Source of the DNA: Prescottella equi
Lineage (GTDB): Bacteria > Actinomycetota > Actinomycetes > Mycobacteriales > Mycobacteriaceae
Reading direction: 5' to 3'
DNA: 64,000 nt
Assembly: GCF_020171745.1 (NCBI RefSeq)
Contig: NZ_JAIVAH010000022.1
Span: forward strand, 62,001-126,000
A program made the position numbers and the translations under genes. Positions 8,205 through 20,482 of this stretch are shown one piece after another (the first letter of the stretch is position 1; each line of letters begins with the position of its first letter). The notes beneath the pieces were generated by a model. The model saw only the letters and a list, made by a program, of their open reading frames with translations, made no database searches and was not told where the DNA came from.

Positions 8205-8879
8205 GTGTGCTTCAGCGCAACCGCGAGCTTCGTCGGGGCGGGTGTCGTCACCGCCGCCGGTGTCGTCGCGCTGTCACTCGTGCGCGAACCGCGTCAGATC
8301 CCGTTCGCCGCGTTGCCGCTGCTGTTCGGAATCCACCAGGCGCTCGAGGGCGTGACGTGGCTGGAACTCGGCGGGTCGCACTATTCCGAGCTTCGGGGCT
8401 GGGGAATTCACGCGTGGGTGATGTTCGCGTGGGCGATCCTGCCGGCCTACGTGCCGTGGTCGGTGCGGCTGATGGAACCCGATCGGCGGCGCCGGACGTG
8501 GCTGCTCGGGCCCGCTGTCGTCGGCTCGGTGCTCGCCGTCTACATGGCGTACCTGGCCGTTCAGCCGGTGATCGGCGTCGCGGATTACGGCCACAATCTC
8601 GACTACGAGTTGGGTGTGCCGTTCTCCCCGGTGCTGCTCGCGATTCCGTACGTGTTCGCGACCTGCGTCGGGCCGATGCTCAGTTCCTATCGATGGGTCA
8701 TTGCACTCGGCGTGGGCAACTTCCTCGCGATGTCGGTCGCTGCCTACCTCGAGATCAACGACTATTCGTCGCTGTGGTGCACGTTCGCGGCGTTCCTCAG
8801 CCTCATCGTCGTCGGACATTTCGTCGAGGACCGCCGTCGACGCGACCGTCTGTCCCGGGACGCCGCATACGTCGAGTAA
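8205..8879 (+). CDS. DUF6629-type multi-pass membrane protein
   Basis: A 224-residue hydrophobic protein beginning MCFSATASF, the typical start of a family annotated as DUF6629. About six or seven membrane segments are visible (for example GVVTAAGVVALSL, AWVMFAWAILPAYVPW, VVGSVLAVYMAYLAV, VIALGVGNFLAMSVAAYL). The C-terminal tail is basic (EDRRRRDRLSRD). No catalytic motif stands out and the function is unknown. The GTG start is 32 bases after rarA and has a weak -10-like CACAAT just before it. Confidence 0.78.
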   Translation: MCFSATASFVGAGVVTAAGVVALSLVREPRQIPFAALPLLFGIHQALEGVTWLELGGSHYSELRGWGIHAWVMFAWAILPAYVPWSVRLMEPDRRRRTWLLGPAVVGSVLAVYMAYLAVQPVIGVADYGHNLDYELGVPFSPVLLAIPYVFATCVGPMLSSYRWVIALGVGNFLAMSVAAYLEINDYSSLWCTFAAFLSLIVVGHFVEDRRRRDRLSRDAAYVE

Positions 8880-9006
8880 ATGCATGCGCCGAATAAATGG
8901 GACGCGGCAGGGCGTTAAGCTTGCCAATGGCTGATTCGCACCTCGTAGGCGAAATCGGCGGACGAACACTGTTTCACTCGACGGACATACGTAAGGACGA
9001 ACCCCG
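8880..9006. other. alaS upstream region
   Basis: These 127 bases carry the alaS promoter and a ribosome binding site (AAGGA near 8993). A short open frame begins at an ATG near 8928 but runs into alaS in another frame and has no supporting features. No T-box hallmark (specifier stem or conserved antiterminator bases) is seen. Confidence 0.5.
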
Positions 9007-11679
9007 GTGCAGACCCACGAGATCCGTAGGCGCTTCCTCGACCATTTCGTCAAGGCGGGCCACACCGAGGTGCCCAGCGCCTCGCTGATCTTCGACGATC
9101 CGAACCTGTTGTTCGTCAACGCCGGCATGGTGCAGTTCAAGCCGTACTTCCTCGGCCAGCAGACGCCGCCCTACGACACCGCGACCAGCGTGCAGAAGTG
9201 CGTGCGGACCGGTGACATCGAGAACGTCGGCGTCACCACCCGCCACAACACGTTCTTCCAGATGGCCGGCAACTTCAGCTTCGGCGACTACTTCAAGCGC
9301 GGGGCGATCAAGCACGCGTGGGCGCTGCTGACCAACAGTGTCGAGGACGGCGGCTACGGCTTCGATCCCGAGCGCCTGTGGGTCACCGTCTACCTCGACG
9401 ACGACGAGGCCCGCGACATCTGGAAGGAAGAGGCCGGCATCCCCGACGAGCGCATCCAGCGCCGCGGCATGGCCGACAACTACTGGTCGATGGGCGTCCC
9501 GGGCCCGTGCGGCCCGTGCTCGGAGATCTACTACGACCGCGGCCCCGAGTACGGCGCCGAGGGCGGCCCCGAGGCAGACGAGGACCGCTACCTCGAGATC
9601 TGGAACCTCGTGTTCATGCAGAACGAGCGCGGCGAGGGCTCCGGCAAGGACAGCTTCGAGATCCTCGGCCCGCTGCCCAAGCAGAACATCGACACCGGCA
9701 TGGGCGTCGAGCGCGTCGCGTTCCTGCTGCAGGGCGTCGACAACGTGTACGAGACGGACCTGGTCCGTCCCGTGATCACCAAGGCCGAGGAACTGTCGGG
9801 CCGCACGTACGGCGCCGACCCCGAGGCTGACGTCCGCTTCCGCGTGATCGCCGACCACGCGCGCACCGCCGTCATGCTCATCGCCGACGGCGTCAACCCG
9901 GGCAACGAGGGCCGCGGCTACGTGCTGCGCCGCCTGCTGCGCCGCATCATCCGCTCGGCGAAGCTGCTCGGTGCCGAGAAGCCGAGCATGCTCGACTTCG
10001 TGACCGTCGTGCGCGACACGATGTCGCCGTCGTACCCGACGCTCGCCACCGACTTCGACCGCATCGCGGGCGTCGCGGTCGGCGAGGAGACCGCGTTCCT
10101 GCGTACGCTCGCGGCCGGCTCGAAGATGTTCGAGTCGGAAGCCGACGAGGTCAAGGCCGCAGGCAAGAAGGTCTTCGGCGGTAGCGAGGCGTTCGTGCTG
10201 CACGACACCTACGGCTTCCCGATCGACCTCACGCTCGAGATGGCGGCCGAGGCCGGCCTGAGTGTCGACGAGGCCGGCTTCCGCTCGCTCATGGCCGAGC
10301 AGCGCAAGCGCGCCAAGGAGGACGCGCAGTCACGCAAGCATGCGCACGCCGACCTGACCGTCTACAAGGAGTTCGTCGACCGCGGCGCCACCGAGTTCAC
10401 CGGCTTCAACGAGCTGGTCTCCGAGGCGCACGTGCTGGCACTCATCTCGAACGGCGTGCGGGTCCCCACCGCGACGGCCGGCCAGGACGTCGAGGTCATC
10501 CTCGACCGCAGCCCGCTGTACGCGGAGGCCGGCGGCCAGATCGCCGACATCGGCACGATCACGGCGAACGGCCTGCGGGTCAAGGTCAACGACGTGCAGA
10601 AGATCGCCAAGAAGGTGTGGGTCCACAAGGTCACCGTCAACGAGGGCCAGATCACCGAGGGCGACGTCGTCCTCGTGCAGGTCGACCCGGAGTGGCGCAA
10701 GGGCGCGACGCAGGGTCACTCCGGCACCCACATGGTGCACGCCGCGCTGCGACAGGTGCTGGGCCCCAACGCGGTTCAGGCCGGCTCGCTCAACAAGCCG
10801 GGCTACCTGCGCTTCGACTTCAACTGGCAGGGCCAGCTGTCGGAGTCGCAGAAGCAGGAGATCGAGGTCGTCACCAACGAGGCCGTCGCCGCCAACCACT
10901 CGGTGAACACCTTCGTCACCGATCTGGACAAGGCGAAGCAGATGGGCGCGATGGCGCTCTTCGGCGAGAACTACGGCGACGAGGTGCGGGTCGTCGAGAT
11001 CGGTGGACCGTTCTCGATGGAGCTGTGCGGCGGCACGCACGTGCAGACGTCGGCGCAGATCGGCCCGGTCACGCTGCTCGGTGAGTCCTCGGTCGGCTCC
11101 GGTGTGCGGCGCGTCGAGGCCTTCGTCGGCCTCGACTCGTACCGCTACCTGGCCAAGGAGCGCGCACTGCTCGCCGGTGTCGCGTCGTCGCTCAAGGTGC
11201 CGTCGGAAGAGGTTCCGGGTCGCGTCGAGGCGCTCGTCGAGCGACTGAAGGCTGCCGAGAAGGAACTCGAGGCGACCAAGGCGGCCGCGGTGCTCGCGTC
11301 CGCGGGCACCTTCGTCGACAAGGCCCACCGCTTCGGTGAGGTGTTGCTCGTCGCCGAGCAGGCACCCGACGGTGTCGCCGGCAACGACCTGCGCGGCCTC
11401 GTCACCGACATCCGCGGCCGTTTCGGCACGCAGCCCGCCGTGGTGGTGCTGCTCGGCAACGCCGACGGCAAGGTCCCGTTCGTCGTCGCCGCCACGAAGG
11501 CGGCCCAGGATCTCGGCATCAAGGCCGGTGAGCTGGTGTCGAGCTTCGGCCCGCAGATCGGTGGCCGCGGCGGCGGCAAGGCCGACATGGCGCAGGGCTC
11601 CGGCTCCGACGTCTCCGGTATCCCCGCGGCGCTCGAGGGCGTGCGGGGCCGGGTCGCCGAGCTGGCAGGAAACTCCTAG
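9007..11679 (+). CDS. alaS: Alanyl-tRNA synthetase
   Basis: An 890-residue class II synthetase that charges tRNA-Ala. The N-terminal catalytic core (about 1-460) includes [21 protein letters not shown] and [13 protein letters not shown]. The editing domain carries H571 and H575 (GHSGTHMVH) plus C674 and H678 (CGGTHV), the four zinc/active-site residues that clear Ser- and Gly-tRNA-Ala. A C-terminal C-Ala domain ends in [18 protein letters not shown]. Full length for the family. The GTG start follows AAGGA. It is the first gene of a chain leading through ruvX and mltG into the shikimate genes. Confidence 0.98.
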   Translation: MQTHEIRRRFLDHFVKAGHTEVPSASLIFDDPNLLFVNAGMVQFKPYFLGQQTPPYDTATSVQKCVRTGDIENVGVTTRHNTFFQMAGNFSFGDYFKRGAIKHAWALLTNSVEDGGYGFDPERLWVTVYLDDDEARDIWKEEAGIPDERIQRRGMADNYWSMGVPGPCGPCSEIYYDRGPEYGAEGGPEADEDRYLEIWNLVFMQNERGEGSGKDSFEILGPLPKQNIDTGMGVERVAFLLQGVDNVYETDLVRPVITKAEELSGRTYGADPEADVRFRVIADHARTAVMLIADGVNPGNEGRGYVLRRLLRRIIRSAKLLGAEKPSMLDFVTVVRDTMSPSYPTLATDFDRIAGVAVGEETAFLRTLAAGSKMFESEADEVKAAGKKVFGGSEAFVLHDTYGFPIDLTLEMAAEAGLSVDEAGFRSLMAEQRKRAKEDAQSRKHAHADLTVYKEFVDRGATEFTGFNELVSEAHVLALISNGVRVPTATAGQDVEVILDRSPLYAEAGGQIADIGTITANGLRVKVNDVQKIAKKVWVHKVTVNEGQITEGDVVLVQVDPEWRKGATQGHSGTHMVHAALRQVLGPNAVQAGSLNKPGYLRFDFNWQGQLSESQKQEIEVVTNEAVAANHSVNTFVTDLDKAKQMGAMALFGENYGDEVRVVEIGGPFSMELCGGTHVQTSAQIGPVTLLGESSVGSGVRRVEAFVGLDSYRYLAKERALLAGVASSLKVPSEEVPGRVEALVERLKAAEKELEATKAAAVLASAGTFVDKAHRFGEVLLVAEQAPDGVAGNDLRGLVTDIRGRFGTQPAVVVLLGNADGKVPFVVAATKAAQDLGIKAGELVSSFGPQIGGRGGGKADMAQGSGSDVSGIPAALEGVRGRVAELAGNS

Positions 11680-11681
11680 AG

Positions 11682-12266
11682 GTGCCCGCGGCCTCGTCGG
11701 GTCCCGACAAATCTGCCCTGTCGGGTCCCGACAAATCTGCCCTGTCGGGTCCCGATCGGCCCGGGAGCGATGATCCCGGGCGCGGACGACGGATCGCCGT
11801 CGACGTCGGGAGCGTGCGGATCGGGGTCGCCTCGTGCGATCCCGACTGCATCCTCGCCACGCCGGTGGAGACCGTTCCCCGGTCGAAGGAGAAGGGGCCC
11901 GACGCGCCGGACATCCGGCGGATTGTCGCGCTTGTCGAGGAGTACGAGGCCGTCGAGGTTATCGTCGGTCTGCCGCAGACCCTGCGCGGCGAACGCGGCA
12001 AGGCCGCGGACCTGGCGTCCGCGTTCGCGCGGCGACTCCAGCGCGCTATCGAGCCGATCCCGGTACGGATGGCCGACGAGCGCCTCACGACGGTCACGGC
12101 GTCGCGGGCACTGCGCGAGAGCGGTGTGAGGGCCAAGGGTCAGCGGCCGATGATCGATCAGGCCGCGGCGGTGGCGATCTTGCAGGGATGGTTGGACGAG
12201 CGGAGCAGAGCGGTGAACGTGTCGGATCCGGAAGGTGGCGATCGACCCACGGGAGACGCCCTGTGA
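11682..12266 (+). CDS. ruvX: Holliday-junction resolvase-like YqgF/RuvX, pre-16S rRNA nuclease family
   Basis: A 194-residue RNase H-fold protein of the YqgF family ([52 protein letters not shown]). Bacterial members process pre-16S rRNA ends; a role in Holliday junctions was proposed earlier. The GTG start is two bases after the alaS stop. The first 35 residues are a low-complexity extension with a tandem octapeptide SGPDKSAL from a 24-bp DNA repeat (11696-11755). The M. tuberculosis protein also starts right after alaS and has a similar DPGRGRR linker but, as I recall it, no such repeat. The stop overlaps the mltG start. Confidence 0.93.
   Translation: MPAASSGPDKSALSGPDKSALSGPDRPGSDDPGRGRRIAVDVGSVRIGVASCDPDCILATPVETVPRSKEKGPDAPDIRRIVALVEEYEAVEVIVGLPQTLRGERGKAADLASAFARRLQRAIEPIPVRMADERLTTVTASRALRESGVRAKGQRPMIDQAAAVAILQGWLDERSRAVNVSDPEGGDRPTGDAL
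11696..11755 (+). repeat. 24-bp in-frame tandem repeat (2.5 copies) with palindromic cores
   Basis: The palindromic core TCGGGTCCCGA occurs at 11697-11707, 11721-11731 and 11745-11755, exactly 24 bases apart. The first two copies are followed by identical CAAATCTGCCCTG linkers. The unit length keeps the ruvX frame and encodes SGPDKSAL twice, then SGPD. Each core has 5-base inverted arms around a central T. Confidence 0.9.
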
Positions 12267-13714
12267 GCGATCAGCGGCCGCCGTCGGGTCGTCCCGAGTA
12301 CGAGTCGGACCCCCGGTACGCCGGTGATCGCGACGGCGACTACGGCTACGACCACGGCCAGCCGTACGAGCCCGGGTACGCCCCCGAGTACGGGCAGCCG
12401 TACGACGGGGATTACAACCAGGGCTACAACCAGGACTACACCTCGGACTACGGGTACGAGCCCCAGTACGACCGCTACGAGTACGACGACGGGCGTCGCG
12501 CGCTGCCGACCGCGGTCGGCACCCACCCGATCAGCCGGGGCGAGGCGCGCCGGCTGCAGGCGGCGGCGCGACGCAGGCGCCGCGGCCGGATCATCGGCGT
12601 GCTGGCCGGTGCCGTACTGCTCGGCGGCATGGGCGCCGCCGCGGTCGCGGTGTACGACAAGGTGTCCGGCCGTGACGTCGCCGACTACGCCGGTCCCGGT
12701 GGTCCCGAGGTGGTCGTGCAGGTCCATCCCGGGGATACGGCGAACCAGATCGCCGACGAAATGGCCGCCAAGGACGTCGTCAAGAGCGAGGCTGCGTTCT
12801 ACCGCGCGGCGCTGCGCAACGACGCCATGAGCGCGGTCCAGCCCGGCTACTACTCGATCTCCACGCAGATCTCGGGCTCGGACGCGGTGTCGGCACTCGT
12901 GTCTCCGGACGCCCGTGTCGGCGCGCTGGTGATCTCGGAGGGGCGCCAGCTCCACGACACCCGCGACGTCCAGACCGGCGCGGTCAAGAAGGGCATCTAC
13001 ACGCTCATCGCCGAGGCCAGCTGTGTCGGTCCGGTAGAGGCGCAGAAGTGCCTCACCTACGACCAGCTCAACCAGGCGGGTGCGGGCCCGGACCTCGCGG
13101 CGCTCGGCGTGCCGGACTGGGCGCGCGCAGCCGTCGCGAACGTCCCGGACCGGGACCGTCAGCTCGAGGGTCTGATCGCCGCCGGCAGTTGGGACTTCGA
13201 TCCCACGCAGACGCCTGCCGAGATCCTTCGCCAGCTCGTGAGCTCGAGCGCCGAGAGCTACGAGGCGACGGGACTCGAGACTGCCGGTGGCAACGTGGGA
13301 CTCGCGCCCTACCAGATGCTCATCGTCGCGTCGCTCGTCGAACGCGAGGCGCTGCCCTCGGACTTCGACAAGGTCGCGCGCGTCGTGGTGAATCGCCTCG
13401 CGGTGAACCAGCCGCTGCAGTTCGACTCGACGGTCAACTACGCCCTCGACACGACCGAAGTCGCCACCACCGACGCCGACCGCGCCCGGGTGACGCCGTG
13501 GAACACGTACGCGATGCCGGGCCTGCCCGCGACGCCCATCGCGTCGCCGAGCATCAACGCGCTTCGCGCGGTGGAGAATCCGGCGCCCGGTGACTTCCTG
13601 TACTTCGTGACGATCGACAAGAAGGGCACGACGCTCTTCACCCGCAGCTACGACGAGCACCTCGCGAACATCGAGTTGGCTCAGAAGAGCGGCATTCTCG
13701 ACAGTGGAAGGTGA
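12263..13714 (+). CDS. mltG: Endolytic murein transglycosylase MltG (YceG-like)
   Basis: A 483-residue protein that cuts nascent peptidoglycan glycan strands. Residues 1-85 are a disordered Tyr/Asp/Gly/Pro-rich tail with many YxxxY spacings. A basic stretch and one membrane segment follow (109-131, [21 protein letters not shown]), then the extracytoplasmic part with a LysM-like region and the YceG catalytic domain. The catalytic Glu is E360 in ASLVEREA, followed by [18 protein letters not shown]. The GTG start overlaps the ruvX stop as GTGA; a longer frame upstream lies inside ruvX and was not used. It overlaps aroE at its 3' end. Confidence 0.93.
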   Translation: MSDQRPPSGRPEYESDPRYAGDRDGDYGYDHGQPYEPGYAPEYGQPYDGDYNQGYNQDYTSDYGYEPQYDRYEYDDGRRALPTAVGTHPISRGEARRLQAAARRRRRGRIIGVLAGAVLLGGMGAAAVAVYDKVSGRDVADYAGPGGPEVVVQVHPGDTANQIADEMAAKDVVKSEAAFYRAALRNDAMSAVQPGYYSISTQISGSDAVSALVSPDARVGALVISEGRQLHDTRDVQTGAVKKGIYTLIAEASCVGPVEAQKCLTYDQLNQAGAGPDLAALGVPDWARAAVANVPDRDRQLEGLIAAGSWDFDPTQTPAEILRQLVSSSAESYEATGLETAGGNVGLAPYQMLIVASLVEREALPSDFDKVARVVVNRLAVNQPLQFDSTVNYALDTTEVATTDADRARVTPWNTYAMPGLPATPIASPSINALRAVENPAPGDFLYFVTIDKKGTTLFTRSYDEHLANIELAQKSGILDSGR

Positions 13715-14553
13715 TCGACGTGTCTGCTCGTGAAGCCAGGAAGGCTCGGAAGGCTGCGGTGCTCGGGAGCCCGATCGCGCACTCGAAGTCCCCGAACCTG
13801 CACCTGGCCGCGTATCGCGCGCTCGGGCTGGTCGACTGGACCTACGAGCGGATCGAGTGCACCGGCGAGGAGTTGCCGGGACTGGTGTCGGGACTCGGAC
13901 CCGAGTGGGTCGGGTTGTCGGTGACGATGCCCGGCAAGGTCGCGGCCCTCGAGTTCGCGACCGAGCGCACCGACCGCGCCGTCACGATCGGATCGGCGAA
14001 CACGCTGGTGCGCATCGACGGCGGTTGGCGGGCCGACTGCACCGATGTGGACGGGGTCCGCGGCGCGCTCGTCGAGGGCGGGGTCGGTGACCTGACCGAC
14101 GCGTCGGCCGTCGTGGTCGGTGCCGGTGGCACCGCACGGCCCGCGCTGGTGGCGCTCGCCGATCTCGGCATCGGCTCGGTCACCGTCGTGGCCCGCGATG
14201 CCGGCCGTGCCCGCGAGACCCTCGACTGCGCCGAGGCCGTCGGTCTGACCGTGCGGCACCTGACGTTCGACGACGACCGGCTCGGCGACGTGTGTGCGGG
14301 GTCCGCGGCCCTCGTGAGTACCGTGCCGGCCGGGGGTGCCGCGCCCTACGCCGCGTCGATCGGCCGGGCACCGTTCGTGCTCGACGCGATCTACAACCCG
14401 TGGCCGACGCCGCTGGCGGAGGCCGTCGAGCGGGCCGGTGGCACCGTGATCGGCGGGCTCGCGATGCTCCTCAACCAGGCGTACGGCCAGGTGGAGCAGT
14501 TCACCGGCATGCCGGCGCCCCGTGCGGCGATGGCCGCCGCGCTCGATTCCTGA
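13711..14553 (+). CDS. aroE: Shikimate dehydrogenase
   Basis: A 280-residue NADP-dependent enzyme that reduces 3-dehydroshikimate to shikimate. The substrate-side motif SPIAHSKSPNLHLAAYRALG, the lysine in SVTMPGK, the aspartate in ADCTDVDG and the Rossmann GAGGTARPAL are present; the C-terminal LAMLLNQAYGQVEQFTG is typical. The GTG at 13711 overlaps the mltG stop (GTGA); a second GTG at 13720 is an alternative start. Confidence 0.95.
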   Translation: MIDVSAREARKARKAAVLGSPIAHSKSPNLHLAAYRALGLVDWTYERIECTGEELPGLVSGLGPEWVGLSVTMPGKVAALEFATERTDRAVTIGSANTLVRIDGGWRADCTDVDGVRGALVEGGVGDLTDASAVVVGAGGTARPALVALADLGIGSVTVVARDAGRARETLDCAEAVGLTVRHLTFDDDRLGDVCAGSAALVSTVPAGGAAPYAASIGRAPFVLDAIYNPWPTPLAEAVERAGGTVIGGLAMLLNQAYGQVEQFTGMPAPRAAMAAALDS

Positions 14554-14580
14554 CTTCGCCGACGGCGCGGTCACCGCGTG

Positions 14581-14601
14581 ACACCTGCCTGTGGCGGGTG
14601 T
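14581..14601 (+). terminator. Hairpin between aroE and aroC
   Basis: ACACCTGCC and GGCGGGTGT form a 9-base stem (one G-T pair) with a 3-base loop, 28 bases after the aroE stop. There is no T-run, so it may be a weak terminator or a processing site between the two units. Confidence 0.4.
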
Positions 14602-14654
14602 GACGAGTGCGACCGACGGCCCGCTGTCGAAGGTGACCCTACGGACGTGGAAAG

Positions 14655-15851
14655 ATGCTGGATGTGTTGCGCTGGATAACTGCTGGAGAGTCCCATGGTC
14701 CCGCCCTCGTCGCGATGCTCGAGGGGATGGTCGCCGGTGTCGAGGTGACGTCCGACGACATCTCGGCGCAGCTGGCGCGCCGCCGTCTCGGCTACGGCCG
14801 CGGTGCCCGCATGAAGTTCGAGGCCGACAAGGTCTCGATCGTCGGCGGTGTGCGGCACGGTCGTACCCTCGGCGGCCCGATCGCGGTCGAGGTCGGCAAC
14901 ACCGAGTGGCCCAAGTGGGAGACCATCATGTCGCCCGACCCGGTGGACGAGGCCGAGCTCGCCGGTCAGGCGCGTAACGCGCCGCTGACGCGTCCGCGCC
15001 CCGGGCACGCCGACTACTCGGGCATGCTCAAGTACGGCTTCGACGACGCCCGCCCGGTCCTCGAGCGCGCCAGCGCCCGCGAGACCGCGGCCCGTGTCGC
15101 CGCGGGCACCGTGGCACGCCAGTTCCTCCGCCAGCTGTTCGGCGTCGAGGTGGTCTCGCACGTGATCTCGATCGGTGCGTCCGACCCCTACGTCGGCGTG
15201 GGCCCCGAGGCCGGCGACCTCGAGGCGATCGACGCCAGCCCGGTGCGGGCGTTCGACAAGGCCGCAGAAGACTCCATGATTGCCGAGATCGAGGCCGCCA
15301 AGAAGGACGGCGACACCCTCGGCGGCGTCGTCGAGGTCATCGTCCACGGCCTGCCGGTCGGGCTCGGCTCGTTCATCAGCGGCGCCGACCGCCTCGACTC
15401 CAAGCTGGCCGCGGCCCTCATGGGCATCCAGGCGATCAAGGGCGTCGAGGTCGGTGACGGCTTCGAGACCGCACGCCGTCGCGGCAGCGCCGCACACGAC
15501 GAGATGCGTCCGGGCCCCGACGGCATCCTGCGCTCGACCAACCGCGCCGGTGGCCTCGAGGGCGGCATGACCAACGGCGAGGCCCTGCGGGTCCGCGCCG
15601 CGATGAAGCCGATCTCCACGGTCCCACGCGCGCTCTCCACGATCGACATGGCGACCGGTGAGGAAGCCGTCGCGATCCACCAGCGCTCCGACGTGTGCGC
15701 CGTCCCGGCCGCCGGCGTGGTGGCCGAGGCGATGGTCGCGCTGGTCGTGGCCCAGGCCGCGCTCGACAAGTTCGGCGGCGACTCGATCGCCGAGACCCGC
15801 TCGAACTTCCAGCGCTACGTCGACGGCATCGCGGCACGTCCGCCGCGGTGA
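14655..15851 (+). CDS. aroC: Chorismate synthase
   Basis: A 398-residue enzyme that makes chorismate from 5-enolpyruvylshikimate-3-phosphate using reduced FMN. Signatures include [62 protein letters not shown] and the conserved [17 protein letters not shown] region. Length is normal. It is annotated aroF in mycobacteria. It leads aroK, aroB and aroQ in a tight chain. Confidence 0.97.
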   Translation: MLDVLRWITAGESHGPALVAMLEGMVAGVEVTSDDISAQLARRRLGYGRGARMKFEADKVSIVGGVRHGRTLGGPIAVEVGNTEWPKWETIMSPDPVDEAELAGQARNAPLTRPRPGHADYSGMLKYGFDDARPVLERASARETAARVAAGTVARQFLRQLFGVEVVSHVISIGASDPYVGVGPEAGDLEAIDASPVRAFDKAAEDSMIAEIEAAKKDGDTLGGVVEVIVHGLPVGLGSFISGADRLDSKLAAALMGIQAIKGVEVGDGFETARRRGSAAHDEMRPGPDGILRSTNRAGGLEGGMTNGEALRVRAAMKPISTVPRALSTIDMATGEEAVAIHQRSDVCAVPAAGVVAEAMVALVVAQAALDKFGGDSIAETRSNFQRYVDGIAARPPR

Positions 15852-15855
15852 TCGG

Positions 15856-17949
<2,094 letters not shown>

Positions 17950-17982
17950 CCGAGCCGACAGATTTCCGAGTCCGACGAGAAC

Positions 17983-18011
17983 GGGCCGGGGCGGTGAATC
18001 CGCCCCGGCCC
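17983..18011. terminator. Bidirectional terminator between aroQ and the convergent membrane gene
   Basis: GGGCCGGGGCGG (17983-17994) and CCGCCCCGGCCC (18000-18011) form a perfect 12-base stem with a 5-base loop. It sits between convergent genes and can serve both, although no long T-run follows. Confidence 0.8.
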
Positions 18012-18048
18012 GTCCTCGTCCTGTTCTCGTCCGGTCCGCCCGTCGCTG

Positions 18049-18681
18049 CTACTTGCCCGCGCGGTGTGCCCCGCCCTGCCCGCCGTCCGGATCGACCGGG
18101 CTGAAGACCTCGGTGGCGGATTCGTCGGCCGCGGGGTTGTAGCCGCTCTCGGTGCCGTGCTCGTACGACCACTCGCTGCCGACATGGTTCTCGGCCGCGT
18201 CCTCCTCGACTGCGAGGTCCGCGTCGTGCTCGTACGCCACCGAGTCGTGGGCGTCCTTCGATTCGCGGCCGGCGAGGAAACGGCCCAGTGCCACGGCGAT
18301 CGACGCGGGAACGAAGACCAGCAGGACCGTGAACGCGGCGCCGGAGGTGACCTCGAAGAACAGCGAGCCGTTGGTGACAGCGATGTCGAAGACGAGTCCG
18401 ACGAACCACGACACCGCCCCGGCGAGGATGCCGGCCACGAAGGCCGCCTTGAGCCACATCATCGTGAGATCCGCGGAGTCGTCGGGATCGGGATGGGCGC
18501 GCCGGTCCCGAATGCCGTCCAGGGCGCCCCACAGGAAGGCGGCGAGGATCACGACGATCAACGAGAACCACCGCAGGATGCTGCCCTGCTGGGGCCACTG
18601 CGTCACCGCGGCGCCCAGGAAAGTGCGCACCACAGCGTGTACCAAAGCCAGACCGAGACCACGTACGACCCACCCATTCAT
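18049..18681 (-). CDS. Conserved four-helix membrane protein (Rv2536-like)
   Basis: A 210-residue protein with about four membrane segments in residues 1-150 (WVVRGLGLALVHAVVRTFLG, LRWFSLIVVILAAFLWGAL, AAFVAGILAGAVSWFVGLVF, AAFTVLLVFVPASIAVALGRFLAG). The acidic, probably cytosolic tail ends SPVDPDGGQGGAHRAGK. The position between the aro genes and pepQ matches mycobacterial Rv2536, often annotated B-4DMT family transporter. The ATG at 18681 gives the expected hydrophobic N-terminus; upstream frame extension is not membrane-like. The transport role is unproven. Confidence 0.75.
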   Translation of the reverse strand: MNGWVVRGLGLALVHAVVRTFLGAAVTQWPQQGSILRWFSLIVVILAAFLWGALDGIRDRRAHPDPDDSADLTMMWLKAAFVAGILAGAVSWFVGLVFDIAVTNGSLFFEVTSGAAFTVLLVFVPASIAVALGRFLAGRESKDAHDSVAYEHDADLAVEEDAAENHVGSEWSYEHGTESGYNPAADESATEVFSPVDPDGGQGGAHRAGK

Positions 18682-18732
18682 GTGACACAGCGTAACCAGC
18701 AGGATTCCGTGCTTGTGTCGTAACCCACACAA

Positions 18733-18749
18733 ACGCCTCGAAGAGGCGT
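18733..18749. promoter_or_regulatory. Inverted repeat in the divergent pepQ promoter region
   Basis: ACGCCTC-GAA-GAGGCGT is a perfect 7-base inverted repeat between the start of the minus-strand membrane gene (18681) and the pepQ -10 box (18772-18777). It overlaps where a -35 region or regulator would sit for either direction. It may be an operator; no regulator is identified. Confidence 0.35.
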
Positions 18750-18771
18750 CGGACACGTCAGGGTGTCGGGG

Positions 18772-18777
18772 TAGTTT
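18772..18777 (+). promoter_or_regulatory. -10 box (TAGTTT) of pepQ, leaderless
   Basis: TAGTTT fits TANNNT and ends six bases before the ATG of pepQ at 18784, with no room for a ribosome binding site. A leaderless transcript covering pepQ, efp and nusB is likely. Confidence 0.5.
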
Positions 18778-18783
18778 CGGTAC

Positions 18784-19902
18784 ATGTCGATCCATGAGGT
18801 GACCACGTCGACCGCGGCGCGTCGGGCCAGGCTCCGGGCGATCCTGCGGGAGCGGGAACTCGATGCGCTGCTCGTGACCGACCTGCTCAACATCCGGTAC
18901 CTGACAGGGTTCACGGGATCGAATGCCGCGCTGATCGTTTCGGCGTCCGACGAGGCCGGGTCCGAGGATCGGACCGTCATCGCCACCGACGGCCGGTACC
19001 TCGTGCAGGTGGGGGAGCAGGTCGCCGATCTGCGTGCCGAGATCGCCCGGGCGTGTGCGCCGGGTCTCCTGGAACTCGCGACATCGTGGGGCGCCGGCCG
19101 ACTCGGGTTCGAGAGCCATGTGGTCACCGTCGATCAGCACGCCGCGTGGCGCGACACGGCGCCGCGGGTCGAACTTGTGCGCTCACCCGGGATCGTCGAG
19201 CGACTGCGCGAGGTCAAGGACGAGGACGAGGTCGACCTGTTGCGGCGCGCGTGTGCGGCCGCGGACGCTGCGCTCGCTGCGCTGATCGAGCGCGGGGGAC
19301 TCCGTCCCGGTCGTACCGAGCGGGAGGTGGCTCGCGAACTGGAGTGGCTGATGTTCGAACGGGGCGCCGACGGCATCTCGTTCGAGACGATCGTTGCCGC
19401 CGGTCCCAACTCCGCCGTGCCGCATCATCGGCCCACGGGAGCGGTGCTGGCCTCGGGCGACTTCGTGAAGCTGGACTTCGGCGCCCAGATCGGCGGCTAC
19501 CACTCGGACATGACTCGCACGTACATCCTCGAGAAGGCAGCCGACTGGCAGCGCGACCTCTACGACCTGGTCGCGCGGGCGCAGGCGGCCGGTCGCGCGG
19601 CTCTGACGCCGGGCGTGCCGGTCGGTTCGGTGGACGCGGCGGCCCGGTCGGTGATCGAGGACGCCGGATACGGTGACCTGTTCCTGCACGGATTGGGGCA
19701 CGGCGTCGGACTCGAGATCCACGAAGCGCCCGGGATCGGCAAGCTCGGCACCGGTACACTGCTTGGCGGTGCGGTGGTGACCGTCGAGCCGGGTGTGTAC
19801 TTCTCCGGGCGCGGTGGCGTCAGGATCGAGGACACGCTCGTCGTTCGCGAGCAGGGGCCGGAACTCCTCACTCTCACCAGCAAGGATCTCGCAATCGTCT
19901 GA
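18784..19902 (+). CDS. pepQ: M24-family Xaa-Pro peptidase
   Basis: A 372-residue metallopeptidase that cleaves peptides containing proline. The five metal ligands are visible: D231 (KLDFGAQ), D242 (YHSDMTRT), H306 (HGLGHGVGLEIHE), E335 (TVEPGVY) and E349 (RIEDT). An N-terminal creatinase-like domain (residues 10-150) includes LVTDLLNIRYLTGFTGSNA. It precedes efp as in many actinobacteria and firmicutes. Whether it prefers dipeptides (prolidase) or aminopeptidase substrates cannot be told from sequence. Confidence 0.93.
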   Translation: MSIHEVTTSTAARRARLRAILRERELDALLVTDLLNIRYLTGFTGSNAALIVSASDEAGSEDRTVIATDGRYLVQVGEQVADLRAEIARACAPGLLELATSWGAGRLGFESHVVTVDQHAAWRDTAPRVELVRSPGIVERLREVKDEDEVDLLRRACAAADAALAALIERGGLRPGRTEREVARELEWLMFERGADGISFETIVAAGPNSAVPHHRPTGAVLASGDFVKLDFGAQIGGYHSDMTRTYILEKAADWQRDLYDLVARAQAAGRAALTPGVPVGSVDAAARSVIEDAGYGDLFLHGLGHGVGLEIHEAPGIGKLGTGTLLGGAVVTVEPGVYFSGRGGVRIEDTLVVREQGPELLTLTSKDLAIV

Positions 19903-19918
19903 AGGAGACGCGAACTAA

Positions 19919-20482
19919 GTGGCAGACACCAGTGATTTCAAGAACGGGCTCGTACTGAAGATCGAGGGCCAGCTCTGGCAGATCATCGAGTTCCAGCACG
20001 TCAAGCCGGGCAAGGGCCCTGCGTTCGTGCGCACCAAGATGAAGAACGTCCTGTCCGGCAAGACTGTCGACAAGACCTTCAACGCGGGTGTCAAGGTCGA
20101 GACCGCCACGGTCGACCGCCGCGACATGACCTACCTGTACCACGACGGTAGCGACTACATCTTCATGGACGGCGACACCTACGACCAGATCCCGATCAGC
20201 GAGGGCACCGTCGGTGACGGCGCGCGCTTCCTGCTCGAGAACATGCAGGTCCAGGTCGCCACGCACGAGGACGCCCCGCTGTTCGTCGAGCTCCCGGTCA
20301 CGGTCGAGCTCGAGGTCAAGCACACCGATCCGGGTCTGCAGGGCGACCGCTCCACGGGTGGCACCAAGCCGGCCACGCTCGAGACCGGCGCAGAGATCCA
20401 GGTTCCGCTGTTCATCAACACGGGCGACAAGCTCAAGGTCGACTCGCGTGACGGCAACTACCTCGGGCGCGTGAATTCCTGA
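19919..20482 (+). CDS. efp: Translation elongation factor P
   Basis: A 187-residue EF-P that rescues ribosomes stalled on polyproline. Three beta-barrel domains are evident; [18 protein letters not shown] contains the KPGKGPA loop whose lysine sits near the P-site tRNA, and the C-terminus [10 protein letters not shown]-type motif ([13 protein letters not shown]) is intact. The GTG start has AAGGAG 11 bases upstream, a rather long spacing. It lies 16 bases after pepQ and abuts nusB. Confidence 0.97.
   Translation: MADTSDFKNGLVLKIEGQLWQIIEFQHVKPGKGPAFVRTKMKNVLSGKTVDKTFNAGVKVETATVDRRDMTYLYHDGSDYIFMDGDTYDQIPISEGTVGDGARFLLENMQVQVATHEDAPLFVELPVTVELEVKHTDPGLQGDRSTGGTKPATLETGAEIQVPLFINTGDKLKVDSRDGNYLGRVNS

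Noticed and set aside
8880-9006. Possible T-box leader of alaS
   Set aside because: The gap is too short and lacks the conserved antiterminator sequence.
8897-9088. Small open frame upstream of alaS
   Set aside because: It runs into alaS in another frame, has no homology and covers the alaS promoter and ribosome binding site.
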